From Bradyrhizobium sp. CCBAU 53421 (GTDB lineage Bacteria > Pseudomonadota > Alphaproteobacteria > Rhizobiales > Xanthobacteraceae), in NCBI RefSeq assembly GCF_015291625.1, contig NZ_CP030047.1:3720001-3784000 (forward strand): a stretch of 64,000 nucleotides of DNA, given 5' to 3'. This document shows, in pieces, positions 53,001 to 61,836 of the stretch. The position numbers were made by a program, and so were the translations under genes. A model generated the notes under the pieces. The model was given only the letters and a program-made list of their open reading frames with translations, made no database searches and had not been told where the DNA came from. Each line of letters opens with the position of its first letter. Position 1 is the stretch's first letter.

Positions 53001-53222
53001 CTAGGGCAGCTTCCCCAGCGCCGTGGTGAGGCATTCGCGGGCCCATGCGACTGCTTTTGCCTTGGCATCCTCTTCGTCGTCCGCGACGCCTTGCGCCACT
53101 ACGTCGTCACTGACGTCCGTAACACACCATCGCCAAACTTCCTGATAGTAAAACGTATTGAGACGCAGAACATCGGCGTTGAAGGTAAGGCCGGCTGCGG
53201 TCTCTCTCCATTCCGCTGACAT
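53001..53222 (-). CDS. Small acidic protein of unknown function
   Basis: A 73-residue protein with GAGG upstream of ATG 53222. It contains LNTFYYQEVWRWCVTDVSDD and an Ala/Lys helix near the end (DAKAKAVAWARECLTTAL), a composition typical of short beta-alpha proteins. No family is recognised. Confidence 0.5.
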   Translation of the reverse strand: MSAEWRETAAGLTFNADVLRLNTFYYQEVWRWCVTDVSDDVVAQGVADDEEDAKAKAVAWARECLTTALGKLP

Positions 53223-53274
53223 CTGCGACCCTCAAAGAATAGCCCCCCTGCGCGCTGCAGGGTTTGTCTTCACT

Positions 53275-53517
53275 CTAGTCATCGCGGGCATGACCGCCCG
53301 CCGCGACGGGAAGTGACTGGATTGCACGGTCAACTACACTCATGTCGTCGCCGACGTGCACGCCGTTACCATCCCCCAGCGGATAGTAGCCCGGCAGTTC
53401 CACGATAACGTTCCGCCCCTTGTAGGCGACCGTAAATGGCCGCACGCCACGGGTCAGCATCTCGCCCGTCTCAGGCGAGAGCATCGTTCTCGGAAGAGTT
53501 CCGGCCCCTGTGGTCAT
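53275..53517 (-). CDS. Short antitoxin-like protein (MqsA-type N-terminal segment)
   Basis: An 80-residue protein with SPETGEMLTRGVRPFTVAYK and VELPGYYPLGDGNGVHVGDD, a pattern seen at the start of MqsA/XRE-type antitoxins and related short rhizobial proteins. Here no zinc-finger cysteines or helix-turn-helix follow, so it may be a stand-alone version. GGAGAAG lies upstream of ATG 53517. No toxin gene is adjacent. Confidence 0.6.
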   Translation of the reverse strand: MTTGAGTLPRTMLSPETGEMLTRGVRPFTVAYKGRNVIVELPGYYPLGDGNGVHVGDDMSVVDRAIQSLPVAAGGHARDD

Positions 53518-53740
53518 TGCGACTTCTCCGCGTATTGCAGCCATCCGGGTGATAGCAAATCCGTTCGACTTCCTGAAGTCGAAGCTCGGCATCATCAGTC
53601 TGATCGACGGAGCCGCCGTCGCAGGCGCATCTCGCCCGCGCCAAGTGGATGGCAAATCAAGGCTATCGGCATCTGTTGCGGGACGGCTGGCCCAGCGTAA
53701 ACTAGGTCGTCCCGGAGCCCGGCAAAAAAGGAGATGTGAC

Positions 53741-53938
53741 ATGGCGAAAGCTTGGAAGACACCAACGATCCTGCGCCTCAGCCGGATCGAACAATGGCGC
53801 CGCGAGCGATTTGAGCGCGCACTGAAAGGCGGTGACTACCGTACCGCCAAGCGTGCGGCCGACCTATACACAGCTGTCTCAGCCCGAGCGGACAGCATCG
53901 CGCTTGGCAGCATCCATCCCTATTCTGACCGCGACTGA
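53741..53938 (+). CDS. Small basic protein of unknown function
   Basis: A 65-residue basic protein beginning MAKAWKTPTILRLSRIEQWR with a strong AAGGAG before ATG 53741. Its Arg-rich helix (WRRERFERALKGGDYRTAKRA) could bind nucleic acid, but no family is known to me. It is divergent from the antitoxin-like gene at 53517. Confidence 0.6.
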   Translation: MAKAWKTPTILRLSRIEQWRRERFERALKGGDYRTAKRAADLYTAVSARADSIALGSIHPYSDRD

Positions 53939-54225
53939 TCGGTTCTCGGCGCGGGCATGGCGTAAGATCGCGTGTGCAAGCGGTCCGGTCCATTGGACGG
54001 GTGCGCGGCGATGTCGATCTCGCATCCATTCGCTTAACAGAGCAACACACACATCAGCGAACCTCGCCAGCCGGCTTGTGAGCGCCGACTCGCCGGTCAC
54101 GCTGTTGCACCTATGGGCGCGAGCCCGAAGGCTTCCCGGGTGGCGCATCAAGAGTGAAGCGTGTAGCCATTGACTGCGGCAACTATCCATATATAGCGCG
54201 TTCCCGACGTTCGAAGGAGGGGGCC

Positions 54226-54570
54226 TTGTCTGACGTTTGGTACTATGCCGATTACAAGGGGCACATCGGCCCGGTTAGTCTCCAGCAATTGAAGGATGTG
54301 CTTGCGCGCGTGTCGGAGCCGGCGAGCGTTCTCGTTTGGCGTGACGGGTTTGAGGAATGGAAGAAGGCCGGCGAGGTCCCAGAATTCAGGGCGCAGACGT
54401 TGAGCCTACCGCCGCTACCGCTCGATCAAATGCCAACTTGGCGGGTAAAGTGGTGGTGGATCATCGTCCCGTTTGTTTCAGTCGGCATCGGCAGTCAGGC
54501 CGGACGCAAGATGATGATTTGGAATTCCGCGCAGCGGAGACGGGCCAAAGCTCAAAGGCGCAGACAATGA
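54226..54570 (+). CDS. GYF_2 (DUF4339)-domain protein with a C-terminal membrane helix
   Basis: Read from TTG 54226, with AGGAGG five bases upstream, the protein has 114 residues. The N-terminal 60 residues are a GYF_2-type domain: VWYYADYKGHIGPVSLQQLK and VLVWRDGFEEWKKAGEVPEF. One hydrophobic segment (WWWIIVPFVSVGIG) and a basic tail follow. These domains are thought to mediate binding to proline-rich or membrane partners. It overlaps the next gene in an ATGA. Confidence 0.75.
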   Translation: MSDVWYYADYKGHIGPVSLQQLKDVLARVSEPASVLVWRDGFEEWKKAGEVPEFRAQTLSLPPLPLDQMPTWRVKWWWIIVPFVSVGIGSQAGRKMMIWNSAQRRRAKAQRRRQ

Positions 54571-54719
54571 GGGCGAAGAAGACAGCCGATGAACTGCGGG
54601 CAATCCTCATGGATGAGGTCGCCAAGCATCCGGACTGGAGCCACATAGAAGGAGTGGCGATTACCCGATCATTTGCCACTGAGCCTGGCTCCGCCAACGG
54701 AGCCCCCTCCAGGGACTGA
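54567..54719 (+). CDS. Small helical protein following the GYF_2 gene
   Basis: A 50-residue frame starting MRAKKTADELRAILMDEVAK at an ATGA overlap with the GYF_2 gene stop. The K-T-A-D-E-L start and H-P-x-x-x-x-I-x-x-V-A-I pattern resemble short hypothetical proteins seen often in Bradyrhizobium. No function is known. Confidence 0.5.
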   Translation: MRAKKTADELRAILMDEVAKHPDWSHIEGVAITRSFATEPGSANGAPSRD

Positions 54720-55084
54720 CCAGGGAGAGGTTCTTCTGAAAAACAGCAGCCTGGTCGGTGTGAATGGCAAATAGTTCCCGAAGAGCTTAGCCAACAATTC
54801 ATACGAGGTATCAGGCATTTAGTCTTGGACCGCTCCTCAAAGTGGAACTTGACAGTGCCGAAGGGAGATTGCAATACAGGCAGCCCTAAGCACTCCGGGA
54901 GTGTTGTCGCTTCGGGGACATTCGCTGTCAAAAGCCACGACCTGAGTCTAAACAACTATTTCGTCCGAGAGGGCTCCCTAACGGGAGCCTTTTCCCTTTG
55001 TGGTCCAATCGCCAATCCGAGTGACCCGCATAGGTTGTTGTTGAACGGTCGCCCCCCGTATCCGAGACAGTCGGCTCGCGCCTG
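54720..55084. other. Intergenic stretch with a terminator
   Basis: About 365 bp; holds the terminator at 54972-54993 but no supported gene. Confidence 0.45.
54972..54993 (+). terminator. Rho-independent terminator
   Basis: GGCTCCC and GGGAGCC form a 7-bp stem around a TAAC loop, followed directly by TTTTCCCTTT. It could end transcription of the GYF_2 pair on the + strand; no second T-run is seen on the other strand. Confidence 0.75.
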
Positions 55085-55290
55085 TTGAAAGCCATGGTGC
55101 TTGCCATGGCTGAAGGCGGCCCGCGCCGATGCTCTGGAGAACGAAGTCGCCGATCTGAGGATACGCAGCGCCGACGCCGATGCGCGCGCATCGAGCGGCT
55201 GACGCAGATCCTGAAGGCCTTCGACTGCGCCCGGTTCGGCCGACGATCGGAAAAGCTCGGCTCTGCGAACGGCGACGATGTGTCAGTGTC
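55085..55290 (+). pseudogene. IS66-type transposase (TnpC) N-terminal remnant
   Basis: The + strand reads MVLAMAE, then in a second frame ARADALENEVADLRIRSADA, then back in the first RIERLTQILKAFDCARFGRR and SEKLGSA. The K-A-F-x-x-A-R-F-G-R-R-S-E-K-L block is typical of the N-terminus of IS66-family TnpC proteins. Two frameshifts and loss of the catalytic region mark it as a fragment; no terminal repeats were recognised. Confidence 0.7.
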
Positions 55291-55405
55291 CGCAGGAGTA
55301 CGCCGGCTACCGTGCCTTTTGGCGCACCGAGTACTTGTGGTCCTGGGAACGCCTGTATTCGTGCTCCGTTAACAGTAGTAAGCCTTTGAAATAAGGAGCA
55401 CGAGA

Positions 55406-55651
55406 ATGCGTGCATTGCTGCTACTGACGGCTTTGGCGCTCGGAATAGCCGGATTGGCAAGTATGGCTCCCGCAAGCGCTCGGGACTATCCATGGTGCGT
55501 GCAGGGAAGGGGTGTTGGATATCCCGGCGATTGCATGTACCAAACCCGCGCTCAGTGCCTGGCATCGGCGTCAGGGCGAAACGTGACGTGCGGCATCAAC
55601 CCTCGCGCAGCTTTCGCTCGGCAACGGTCGGCGTATCCGGCAAGGCGCTGA
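55406..55651 (+). CDS. DUF3551-family small secreted protein
   Basis: An 81-residue protein with signal peptide (LLLLTALALGIAGLASMAPASA) and a DUF3551 core: RDYPWCVQGRGVGYPGDCMY, then Q-T-R-A-Q-C-L-A-S-A and a Cys in NVTCGINP, with four cysteines likely forming disulfides. AAGGAG lies eight bases before the ATG. This family is abundant in Bradyrhizobiaceae; no function is established to my knowledge. Confidence 0.88.
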   Translation: MRALLLLTALALGIAGLASMAPASARDYPWCVQGRGVGYPGDCMYQTRAQCLASASGRNVTCGINPRAAFARQRSAYPARR

Positions 55652-55755
55652 GCCCTTAAGGATCGATCCTTGCGGCCGAGTACGACGGCCCGAGTGACGA
55701 GGCGCATGTGAGGGCGTCGCGCGGCCCCCGGCCATACTTTCCGTGAACCGTACGA

Positions 55756-56010
55756 CTAAAGTCGAGCCGTCGTATCTTGTGCGCCCGGACTGCCCCTGAG
55801 GTCGTCGCCGTTCACAAAACGTAGCTGGAAAGACGCCCGGCCGCGGACTGTCCAGATTTCGCCGACCGATGCCAGCGAAAGCGGGTCAACCCGGTCGAGG
55901 CCTTCCCAGCCGAGATCACGCCGCTGCAGTCTTGCATATTTCCGGGTCTCGGCGGCCTCGAGTCAGTCAACCAGGCGATCTTCGACGGTGCGCATTTTTG
56001 TGTCTTTCAT
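55756..56010 (-). pseudogene. Small gene interrupted by an in-frame TGA
   Basis: From ATG 56010 the - strand frame reads MKDTKMRTVEDRLVD, then TGA at 55963-55965, then LEAAETRKYARLQRRDLGWE, VGEIWTVRGRASFQLRF and DDLRGSPGAQDTTARL to a TAG at 55756-55758. The frame after the stop is clearly protein-like, and TGA is one base from TGG, so a nonsense mutation in an 84-residue gene is the simplest reading. The family is not known to me. Confidence 0.5.
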
Positions 56011-56218
56011 CTGCTTCGACAGGGGACGTCTTCGTCGGCAGGCGCTCCCGCCGGGCAGTCACCACTGGTCTGAAAACTGAATCAACTCGCCGGCGGTCGG
56101 CTGCAGCGCGGGGCAAAGTACGTCCCTGCGTCTCGCGCGACGGTAGCTGCGGGCGGGTTACCGGTTGAAGGCGACAACTAACGCAACAGCCAGACCAAAA
56201 ACGTGATCTGCCCGCGCG

Positions 56219-56482
56219 TTATTCGATGAGCTGTCTAGCCACCCGTGGCCTCGAGCGTCGGATGAAGGACGAATTCGGCGTTGTCATTATCCCGCATGAG
56301 CGAGGCGAGGTCCGAGTAATTTCCTGCATCGACTCCGCCAGCCGGATGACGATCAGCGCATCGTCATCCGTGAAACCGCCGGGGGTCCAGAATCGATCGA
56401 GATTGTCGAGCAGGAAGAGTTCAGCTTGCAGCGCGTTTCGTATCCGGCGCAATTTTCGAGCTGCGGAATAGGCCTTTGGCAT
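56219..56482 (-). CDS. Possible small protein of unknown function
   Basis: An 87-residue frame starting MPKAYSAARKLRRIRNALQA with ELFLLDNLDRFWTPGG and ALIVIRLAESMQEIT. The composition is protein-like, but no good ribosome-binding site is seen and the frame could start further upstream with GTG. Kept as a weak call. Confidence 0.35.
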   Translation of the reverse strand: MPKAYSAARKLRRIRNALQAELFLLDNLDRFWTPGGFTDDDALIVIRLAESMQEITRTSPRSCGIMTTPNSSFIRRSRPRVARQLIE

Positions 56483-56574
56483 TAAGGCAACGAGAGGTGG
56501 AGTCTGGCGCCGGACGCGCACCCGTGTGATGTTTGCGCTATGAATTGCGGTGCTCCGACAGGTGGAGTTGTCCC

Positions 56575-57426
56575 TTGGTTGTCTCCCGTTCTTCTGCCCG
56601 ACTTGCCATAGTGTTCGTCGCTGCGCTCGGCGTCCAGGCAGACGCCACCGACTGGAGTAGGGCGCGGTATATGGAGGGGCCCACCTGTAGGGTCCTCAGC
56701 ATCGACGATCCGCTTGTCGAGGACTTTCCGGTCATTCGCCCCTATATCGAAGCCGGGAATAGGGGTGGCATTCCCGTCAAGGCTTGCACGTACCCGTTCC
56801 TGAGGGCGCAAGGAGATGCAGCTGCTCAGCGTCAGTACGGCTGGGTTGTGCTGGCCGATCCGCCGCCAGCCGTGCTCGACTCATGGATCGGCGTGGCCTG
56901 CAAAAATGGCGCGCCGAAACAGGTTGATGATTGCGCCGAAGCGCTCGCCAACTATGTTGAAAGTCAGTCCGGCGGACAATTTCCGGTGACTGGTTTTGTC
57001 GCGGAGGGGCCTGATGGTGGTCTTTGCGTCCAGAATGGCAGACCGGTAGAGCTTCGGGGTCTAATCGCTTTCGAGGACGGCGTAACGATCCAGCGTGCAG
57101 CAAATCCAACTATTGAAGACGATAAAGTGGGAGTTAGGACCGGGATTTATTGTGCGACCGATGGCTGGGGAGAGGCGGTTCAGAAGCAAATAACGAAGAA
57201 CCACGCCATCGTGCACGCGTTCAAGAAGGCGCGGCTTGCAGGCCTTGATCGAAGCTGCGGCGAGAGTTTTCTCAAGGCCATAAGAGAGAAAGACGTCGAG
57301 CATCCTTGGCTGATGGCGAGCCGGCTTAATCATCTCGCCGCTATGACGACAGGCGTGAATGCGATGCTGGTCAAGCAGGCCGAACGGTTCGCGAGCGGGC
57401 AGGATCTCGAGGGCGAATGTCAGTGA
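56575..57426 (+). CDS. Exported protein of unknown function with several cysteines
   Basis: Read from TTG 56575, which has GGAG seven bases upstream, the protein has 283 residues and a signal peptide (SARLAIVFVAALGVQADAT). The mature part has about eight cysteines (for example GPTCRVL, KACTYPF, GVACKNG, DDCAEAL), suggesting several disulfides, and no known motif. A longer frame from a TTG at 56533 is possible. It is followed by another exported protein gene on the same strand. Confidence 0.7.
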   Translation: MVVSRSSARLAIVFVAALGVQADATDWSRARYMEGPTCRVLSIDDPLVEDFPVIRPYIEAGNRGGIPVKACTYPFLRAQGDAAAQRQYGWVVLADPPPAVLDSWIGVACKNGAPKQVDDCAEALANYVESQSGGQFPVTGFVAEGPDGGLCVQNGRPVELRGLIAFEDGVTIQRAANPTIEDDKVGVRTGIYCATDGWGEAVQKQITKNHAIVHAFKKARLAGLDRSCGESFLKAIREKDVEHPWLMASRLNHLAAMTTGVNAMLVKQAERFASGQDLEGECQ

Positions 57427-57457
57427 TCCAGTGTCAGCTCGATAGTTTTAATGAAGC

Positions 57458-58102
57458 ATGAGTTTCTTGGGGCGAAAAATGAGATCGATACTCGTACTGG
57501 GGCTGTTTGGGACAGTCGTTCTATGCCTATCAGAAGGCACTCTGAGCGCGCGCGAAAGAGGGCATGACAGAGGTGGAGAGAGAGGGCACCACGGAGGCGG
57601 TCATCATGGGGCAAGCATCCACGCATCGCCGCAGCACACGCCAACCGAGAAAAGTCAGTTTCAGAGAAATATTCCTAGCGTGCGAGTAGGGGTAATTCAG
57701 AACGAGCCTATTTCCTCTCAGCGTACGGGCCTGCCACCTGAATGGCGTCCTTCCCAGAATTTCTCTATCAAGCCGACAATCCAAGCGCCGCCGCATGATC
57801 ACAGCGACGCAAAAGGAATAACCGGAACGTACTCGTTCCCATCGATTTCTGTTAACCGGGCCGATGACTGTGTATTCACGCAGGTCGCGCTAGGAAGACT
57901 GGTGATGAACAATATCTGCGCTATGCCAGTTACAATAACCGGATGGACGCAAATCAATTCGCATGTTGGGCTTCCCGTCCAAGCGTTCTGTCAAGCAAAT
58001 TGCATCATTCCGGCAGGAGGAAATCGAACATACGAAAGTCCGATGGGAGGACCAATTGTGAGGGTTGATTGGTATGCACTCGCTGCAAAGTACGTCCCCT
58101 AA
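57458..58102 (+). CDS. Exported His/Gly-rich protein of unknown function
   Basis: A 214-residue exported protein: signal peptide (SILVLGLFGTVVLCLSEG), then a His/Gly/Arg-rich stretch (RGGERGHHGGGHHG) that could bind metal, then a C-terminal domain of about 90 residues with five cysteines (ADDCVFTQ, NNICAMP, AFCQANCIIPAGG). ATG 57479 is an alternative start. Function unknown. Confidence 0.7.
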   Translation: MSFLGRKMRSILVLGLFGTVVLCLSEGTLSARERGHDRGGERGHHGGGHHGASIHASPQHTPTEKSQFQRNIPSVRVGVIQNEPISSQRTGLPPEWRPSQNFSIKPTIQAPPHDHSDAKGITGTYSFPSISVNRADDCVFTQVALGRLVMNNICAMPVTITGWTQINSHVGLPVQAFCQANCIIPAGGNRTYESPMGGPIVRVDWYALAAKYVP

Positions 58103-58369
58103 AATCAAAATCCGCCGGCAACCGTGAAAACGCCCGTAGAATCGCGAGCTCCTGCGATTCCGAGCGCCCACGTTGCGGCGACCTTCTTTGCTGCTCCAAG
58201 GCAGGCAATCGGCCGCCCGGAAGCTCGATCCCTTGGCGACTTCCGAGACACTGAGCGGCCCATGGAGGGGCCTGTTTTTATCCCGCCATAACACTTACCT
58301 TAGCCTGCGAGAACTGCCGACGAATGTCGTAGCAGCGGAATTGACGTCTCTCCCGGTCGCAGGTTCGAA

Positions 58370-59314
58370 ATGCAGAAGCGCATCAAGCCAACGTCACGAA
58401 GTCTTCAGCACCGATATGAGATGACCTTTACCCTGACCAACACTACCGACATGGGTGCTCGTCAGTTGGTCGAGGGACAAGGTCGGTTCATCGGCCATCC
58501 CTACGACAGCAGTGAGCTTGAGAAGGCCTGCGCGTCACTTGCTCAAACCCCTCCGACCGACGCCCTTCGGGAGGGGCAGGCCGATCGATTGAAGAGGTTC
58601 ATCGGCAGGACCAAAAAACTGCTGGACAAGAAATTAGCCCGACCAGGCTTTGTTTTCCCTTCGCTGAAAATGTCCCAGGAGGCCGTCAACCTTGAGGAGA
58701 TCCAGGACCAGATCGGAGAGGAATGGGACGCGGTGGTCCACCGACTTCGGCCGTTCATCAACCATGACCTTTTCGGAGAGCACATCATCAACGACGTGAT
58801 GGCGGGCTGGCGCCAACATCCCGAATTCGACGCAATCAAGAGGACTATCCGGCGATATTACCTACTCGAAGAAGCTGCTCGGTACAGGGACCTTTTCGTA
58901 TATCGGCGGCATGGCGGCGACCTTATCATGGTCGCATCTCTCTTCAAAAATGGAATGTTCGAGGCCTCAGGCGAGAGAGGCAGCTTCCTCCACGTGACCC
59001 CCTTCTCCAAAGAGCCGGATCCAGACGTCTCAGACGACCGCAAGCGGTTGCAGGCCTTCATCGATAATCCAACTGCCGGCGCTTTTCTTGCCGGAGACTC
59101 GTACGCCGTCTGCCGCGTCATGAACAACAAGTTCTGCGACGAGTGGCTGCAGAAGATCGAGTATCACGACAGCCCCAAGGATACCGAATTCTTCGCTTCC
59201 TACATGGACGTCGAATTGGTCGAGTGGTTCGTTCGATATTACTTGGCTTACGGGCTTATTGATAGAATGCTCGTACTAGGCTGGCTATCTAACTTAGCGC
59301 GCAAGCTGATCTAG
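58370..59314 (+). CDS. Protein of unknown function, 300-residue class
   Basis: A soluble, mostly helical protein of 314 residues (297 if it starts at ATG 58421). Notable segments are GRFIGHPYDSSELEKACASL, GRTKKLLDKKLARPGFVFPS, EWDAVVHRLRPFINHDLFGE and IRRYYLLEEAARYRDLFVY. No catalytic motif or signal peptide is recognised. It is an isolated + strand gene about 450 bp upstream of the hxs locus; a link is not evident. Confidence 0.65.
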   Translation: MQKRIKPTSRSLQHRYEMTFTLTNTTDMGARQLVEGQGRFIGHPYDSSELEKACASLAQTPPTDALREGQADRLKRFIGRTKKLLDKKLARPGFVFPSLKMSQEAVNLEEIQDQIGEEWDAVVHRLRPFINHDLFGEHIINDVMAGWRQHPEFDAIKRTIRRYYLLEEAARYRDLFVYRRHGGDLIMVASLFKNGMFEASGERGSFLHVTPFSKEPDPDVSDDRKRLQAFIDNPTAGAFLAGDSYAVCRVMNNKFCDEWLQKIEYHDSPKDTEFFASYMDVELVEWFVRYYLAYGLIDRMLVLGWLSNLARKLI

Positions 59315-59760
59315 TGTGCCCTGAGAACAGAAACGAGTCGCCCTTAGCCAATTGTGCTCAGCCATAGCTCACCTCGCACGTGCTTGTAACGGGCCAGGCG
59401 GGTAGGCGCGGGATGCCAAGCATGCATCATGAGGGTGCGTCTCAGAGCATTCATCTCTTCAGCACAGGACCTATCAACGCGACTCGACTTTGCATGGATG
59501 TTTGTGCGTTTCGTACAAATCTCGACCGTCAGGATGATCCATTTCGGGTCGTTCCATAAGCCGAAATTGGTATCTGGAGCTACGGGTGCCGCAGCGGACG
59601 ATTTAGCCACGTCAGGATAGCTACTGTCACTTCGGCATCCACCCGGCACCGCAAGCTTGGCGATTACGCGGCGCTTTGAGAAAATAGAACTATAGACTTG
59701 GCGCCCTCTGAAGTTGTAGCAATGGCTATTGATTGAGCAAATTCCGATAGGGGGATTCAT
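59315..59760. other. Intergenic region upstream of the hxs locus
   Basis: About 445 bp without a supported gene. A - strand frame of 138 codons (59344-59760) has no ribosome-binding site. The promoter of hxsA is expected near 59650-59740; no clear -35/-10 pair was found. Confidence 0.4.
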
Positions 59761-60039
59761 ATGGCTGAAAGATCAAAAGTCGTGCTCTCGCTGGGCGCCG
59801 CGCTGGCATCGCTCGCGGGAATGTCCACACAGGGGGCCGAGGCCAAAGCAGCTGCCAACGACGCAAGCGCCACTGCAGCCGAAAATAGCGCCGCTAAGCT
59901 CCAACCCAACGCTCACTACCAGGTAGGTGAGGACCTTCTTGGGTTCGTCATGACGAAGCAGGCCGACGGAACCGTCGTCGCGCAGCATGCCTCCCACGCG
60001 TCGCATGCTTCACATGCGTCCCATGCTTCCAGTCGCTAA
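59761..60039 (+). CDS. hxsA: His-Xaa-Ser repeat precursor HxsA
   Basis: A 92-residue protein with an export-type N-terminus (VVLSLGAALASLAGMSTQGAEA), a middle region (HYQVGEDLLGFVMTKQADGT) and a C-terminal tail of five consecutive His-Ala-Ser units followed by Ser-Arg. This matches the HxsA family, whose members end in His-Xaa-Ser repeats and are encoded with two radical SAM enzymes. The repeats are the presumed modification targets. AGGGGGA lies upstream of the ATG. The hxsD start lies inside the repeat-coding DNA in another frame. Confidence 0.85.
   Translation: MAERSKVVLSLGAALASLAGMSTQGAEAKAAANDASATAAENSAAKLQPNAHYQVGEDLLGFVMTKQADGTVVAQHASHASHASHASHASSR
59986..60030 (+). repeat. Five tandem His-Ala-Ser codon triplets
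   Basis: Five 9-base units encode HAS x5, each with different synonymous codons (cat/cac, gcc/gcg/gct, tcc/tcg/tca). The amino-acid pattern is kept while codons vary, which points to selection on the peptide rather than a recent slippage expansion. Confidence 0.85.
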
Positions 60040-60370
60040 GATTTCTGCGGCGTCCCCGGTCGAGGTGGCTGTCGATTTCGATTCAAGCATCCAAAGCCTG
60101 AGCGCATTGGATGCGGCAGCTTATCGTCTGATCGGAACGGCGACCTGCCAGGTTGAGCGGGTGGGCGATCGCTATGTTTGCCGCCTGGTTGCCTCCAATC
60201 CGCAAAAGAGAGCCGTGCCCAGTTCGGACGAACTGAAGGAGCGGTTCCTGAACCTTGTCACCGACGAAAACTTGCGGGCGCGCGTCGCCGAGAAAACAGA
60301 GGGCGTTCGGAACGTCATTCTCGCCCTTGCCTTCGGGGCCCTGGCCGCTAATCAAAATGACACCGGATAA
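60023..60370 (+). CDS. hxsD: His-Xaa-Ser system protein HxsD
   Basis: A 115-residue protein read from ATG 60023; the frame is open earlier, with more ATGs at 60005 and 60014. It starts with VEVAVDFDSSIQSLSALDAA and AYRLIGT, and ends with FLNLVTDENLRARVAEKTEG, which fits the LLNDYxLRE-type signature of HxsD. In such systems the small partner is thought to help the radical SAM enzymes recognise the precursor, as RiPP recognition proteins do; this is inference. It overlaps hxsA by 17 bp and ends 17 bp before hxsB. Confidence 0.8.
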   Translation: MLPVAKISAASPVEVAVDFDSSIQSLSALDAAAYRLIGTATCQVERVGDRYVCRLVASNPQKRAVPSSDELKERFLNLVTDENLRARVAEKTEGVRNVILALAFGALAANQNDTG

Positions 60371-60387
60371 AGTCCTGTCGGAGGACC

Positions 60388-61836
60388 ATGGCGCGGTTTT
60401 TACCTCCTGAAAGCTTTGGCGCAGCAACCGAAGACCTTTCGTTGTTGCCGTTCAATTTTGAGCGTGCCGGAGCAAAACAATATCTCGTCGCCAACCTGGT
60501 CGGCGATTTCATCCGCCTGACTGAAGATGAATTGACCAGGCTGGTCGACCTTCGGATTAGGCCCGGCGATGGCCTCTATGAAAAGGCCTATGCAGCCCAC
60601 CTTGTCTCCGGTGTGAGCCAGAACGCGCAACGGCAGCTTTTGGCGGCTCGGCTGAGAAGCCGGATGTCGTTCCTGCAGCAGATGACGCCACTGCATATTT
60701 TCGTCGTGACGTTGCGATGCGAGCACTCTTGCCCTTACTGCCAGGTTTCGCGCCAAAGCACCGACCGCTCGCGCTACGACATGAGCGAAGAAACGGCGAT
60801 GCGGGCCTTGGACATTGCCTTCGCCAGCCCAGCCGCTCGAATAAAGATCGAGTTTCAGGGCGGGGAGCCGCTTCTCAATTTTCCGCTGATCAGAACGATT
60901 GTTACCGCCGCGAAAGCCAGGTCCGGCAAACAGGTCGATTTCGTCATCGCGTCGAACCTGGCCTTGTTGGATGATGCCGTTCTCAGCTTTTGCAAAGCGA
61001 ACAACATCCTGCTCTCGACGTCTCTCGACGGTCCCGCCGATCTGCACAACAAGAATCGCCCGAGACCCGGAGCTAACAGTCACGAACTGGCGGTCGCCGG
61101 TATCCAGCGGGCGAAAGAGGTCTTGGGTCCCGACCGGGTCGGGGCCTTGATGACTACCACGGAGGCGAGCCTCAATCGCGTTGATGACATCATCGATGAA
61201 TATCTGCGGCTTGGGCTGGACGGCATTTTTCTTCGGCCACTGTCGCCGTTTGGTTTCGCGATCAAGACAAAGCAGTTCGCGAAGTATGACGCGAAGAACT
61301 GGCTTGCTTTCTATGAGCGCGGGCTACGCAGGGTTCTGAAGATCAATCGGCAGGGCACCCCGTTCCGGGAATTCTACGCGGCGCTGCTGCTCACACGGAT
61401 GCTCTCGGACCGACCCATCGGCTACGTTGATTTGCGTAGCCCAGCCGGAGCCGGTCTTGGTGCGCTGGTCTACAATTATGACGGCAGCGTTTTCGCGTCT
61501 GACGAAGGCAGGATGCTGGCCGAGACCGGTGACGACGCTTTCCGGCTTGGTCACGTCGAACACGACAGCTACAATTCGCTCATTCTGTCGGACAAGCTGA
61601 TCGGCGCGATTTCGTCGTCGCTGACGCAGTGTGCGCCCGAATGCTCGACCTGTGTGTATGAGAGCCACTGCGGCGCGGACCCAGTCTATCATCACGCAAC
61701 GCAGGGTGACGCCTTGGGAATCAAGCCTCTGTCGGCATTTTGCGCTCGCCAAAAAGGCATCATGGGCCTGCTGTTGGACATTCTGGAGAACTCTCCGGAA
61801 GATGCTGCCATCTTGCGACGATGGGCCGCCGCATGA
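60388..61836 (+). CDS. hxsB: His-Xaa-Ser system radical SAM maturase HxsB
   Basis: A 482-residue radical SAM protein with the cluster motif C111-E-H-S-C115-P-Y-C118 and a downstream EFQGGEPLLNFPL (the GGEP SAM-binding block). The C-terminal part has SPASM-type cysteines: TQCAPECSTCVYESHCGADP and a later FCARQKG. These would bind auxiliary iron-sulfur clusters as in anaerobic sulfatase-maturase-like peptide modifiers. AGTCCTGTCGGAGGACC with GGAGG lies before the ATG. Its stop overlaps the hxsC start as ATGA. Confidence 0.92.
   Translation: MARFLPPESFGAATEDLSLLPFNFERAGAKQYLVANLVGDFIRLTEDELTRLVDLRIRPGDGLYEKAYAAHLVSGVSQNAQRQLLAARLRSRMSFLQQMTPLHIFVVTLRCEHSCPYCQVSRQSTDRSRYDMSEETAMRALDIAFASPAARIKIEFQGGEPLLNFPLIRTIVTAAKARSGKQVDFVIASNLALLDDAVLSFCKANNILLSTSLDGPADLHNKNRPRPGANSHELAVAGIQRAKEVLGPDRVGALMTTTEASLNRVDDIIDEYLRLGLDGIFLRPLSPFGFAIKTKQFAKYDAKNWLAFYERGLRRVLKINRQGTPFREFYAALLLTRMLSDRPIGYVDLRSPAGAGLGALVYNYDGSVFASDEGRMLAETGDDAFRLGHVEHDSYNSLILSDKLIGAISSSLTQCAPECSTCVYESHCGADPVYHHATQGDALGIKPLSAFCARQKGIMGLLLDILENSPEDAAILRRWAAA

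Noticed and set aside
59391..59430. Short similarity (GMPSMHH in translation) to the end of the multicopper oxidase gene
   Set aside because: Only about 20 bases match well and the flanks do not align; it may be chance, unlike the long match at 23735-23965.
59344..59760. 138-codon - strand frame upstream of hxsA
   Set aside because: No ribosome-binding site, no motif, and it covers the expected hxs promoter region.
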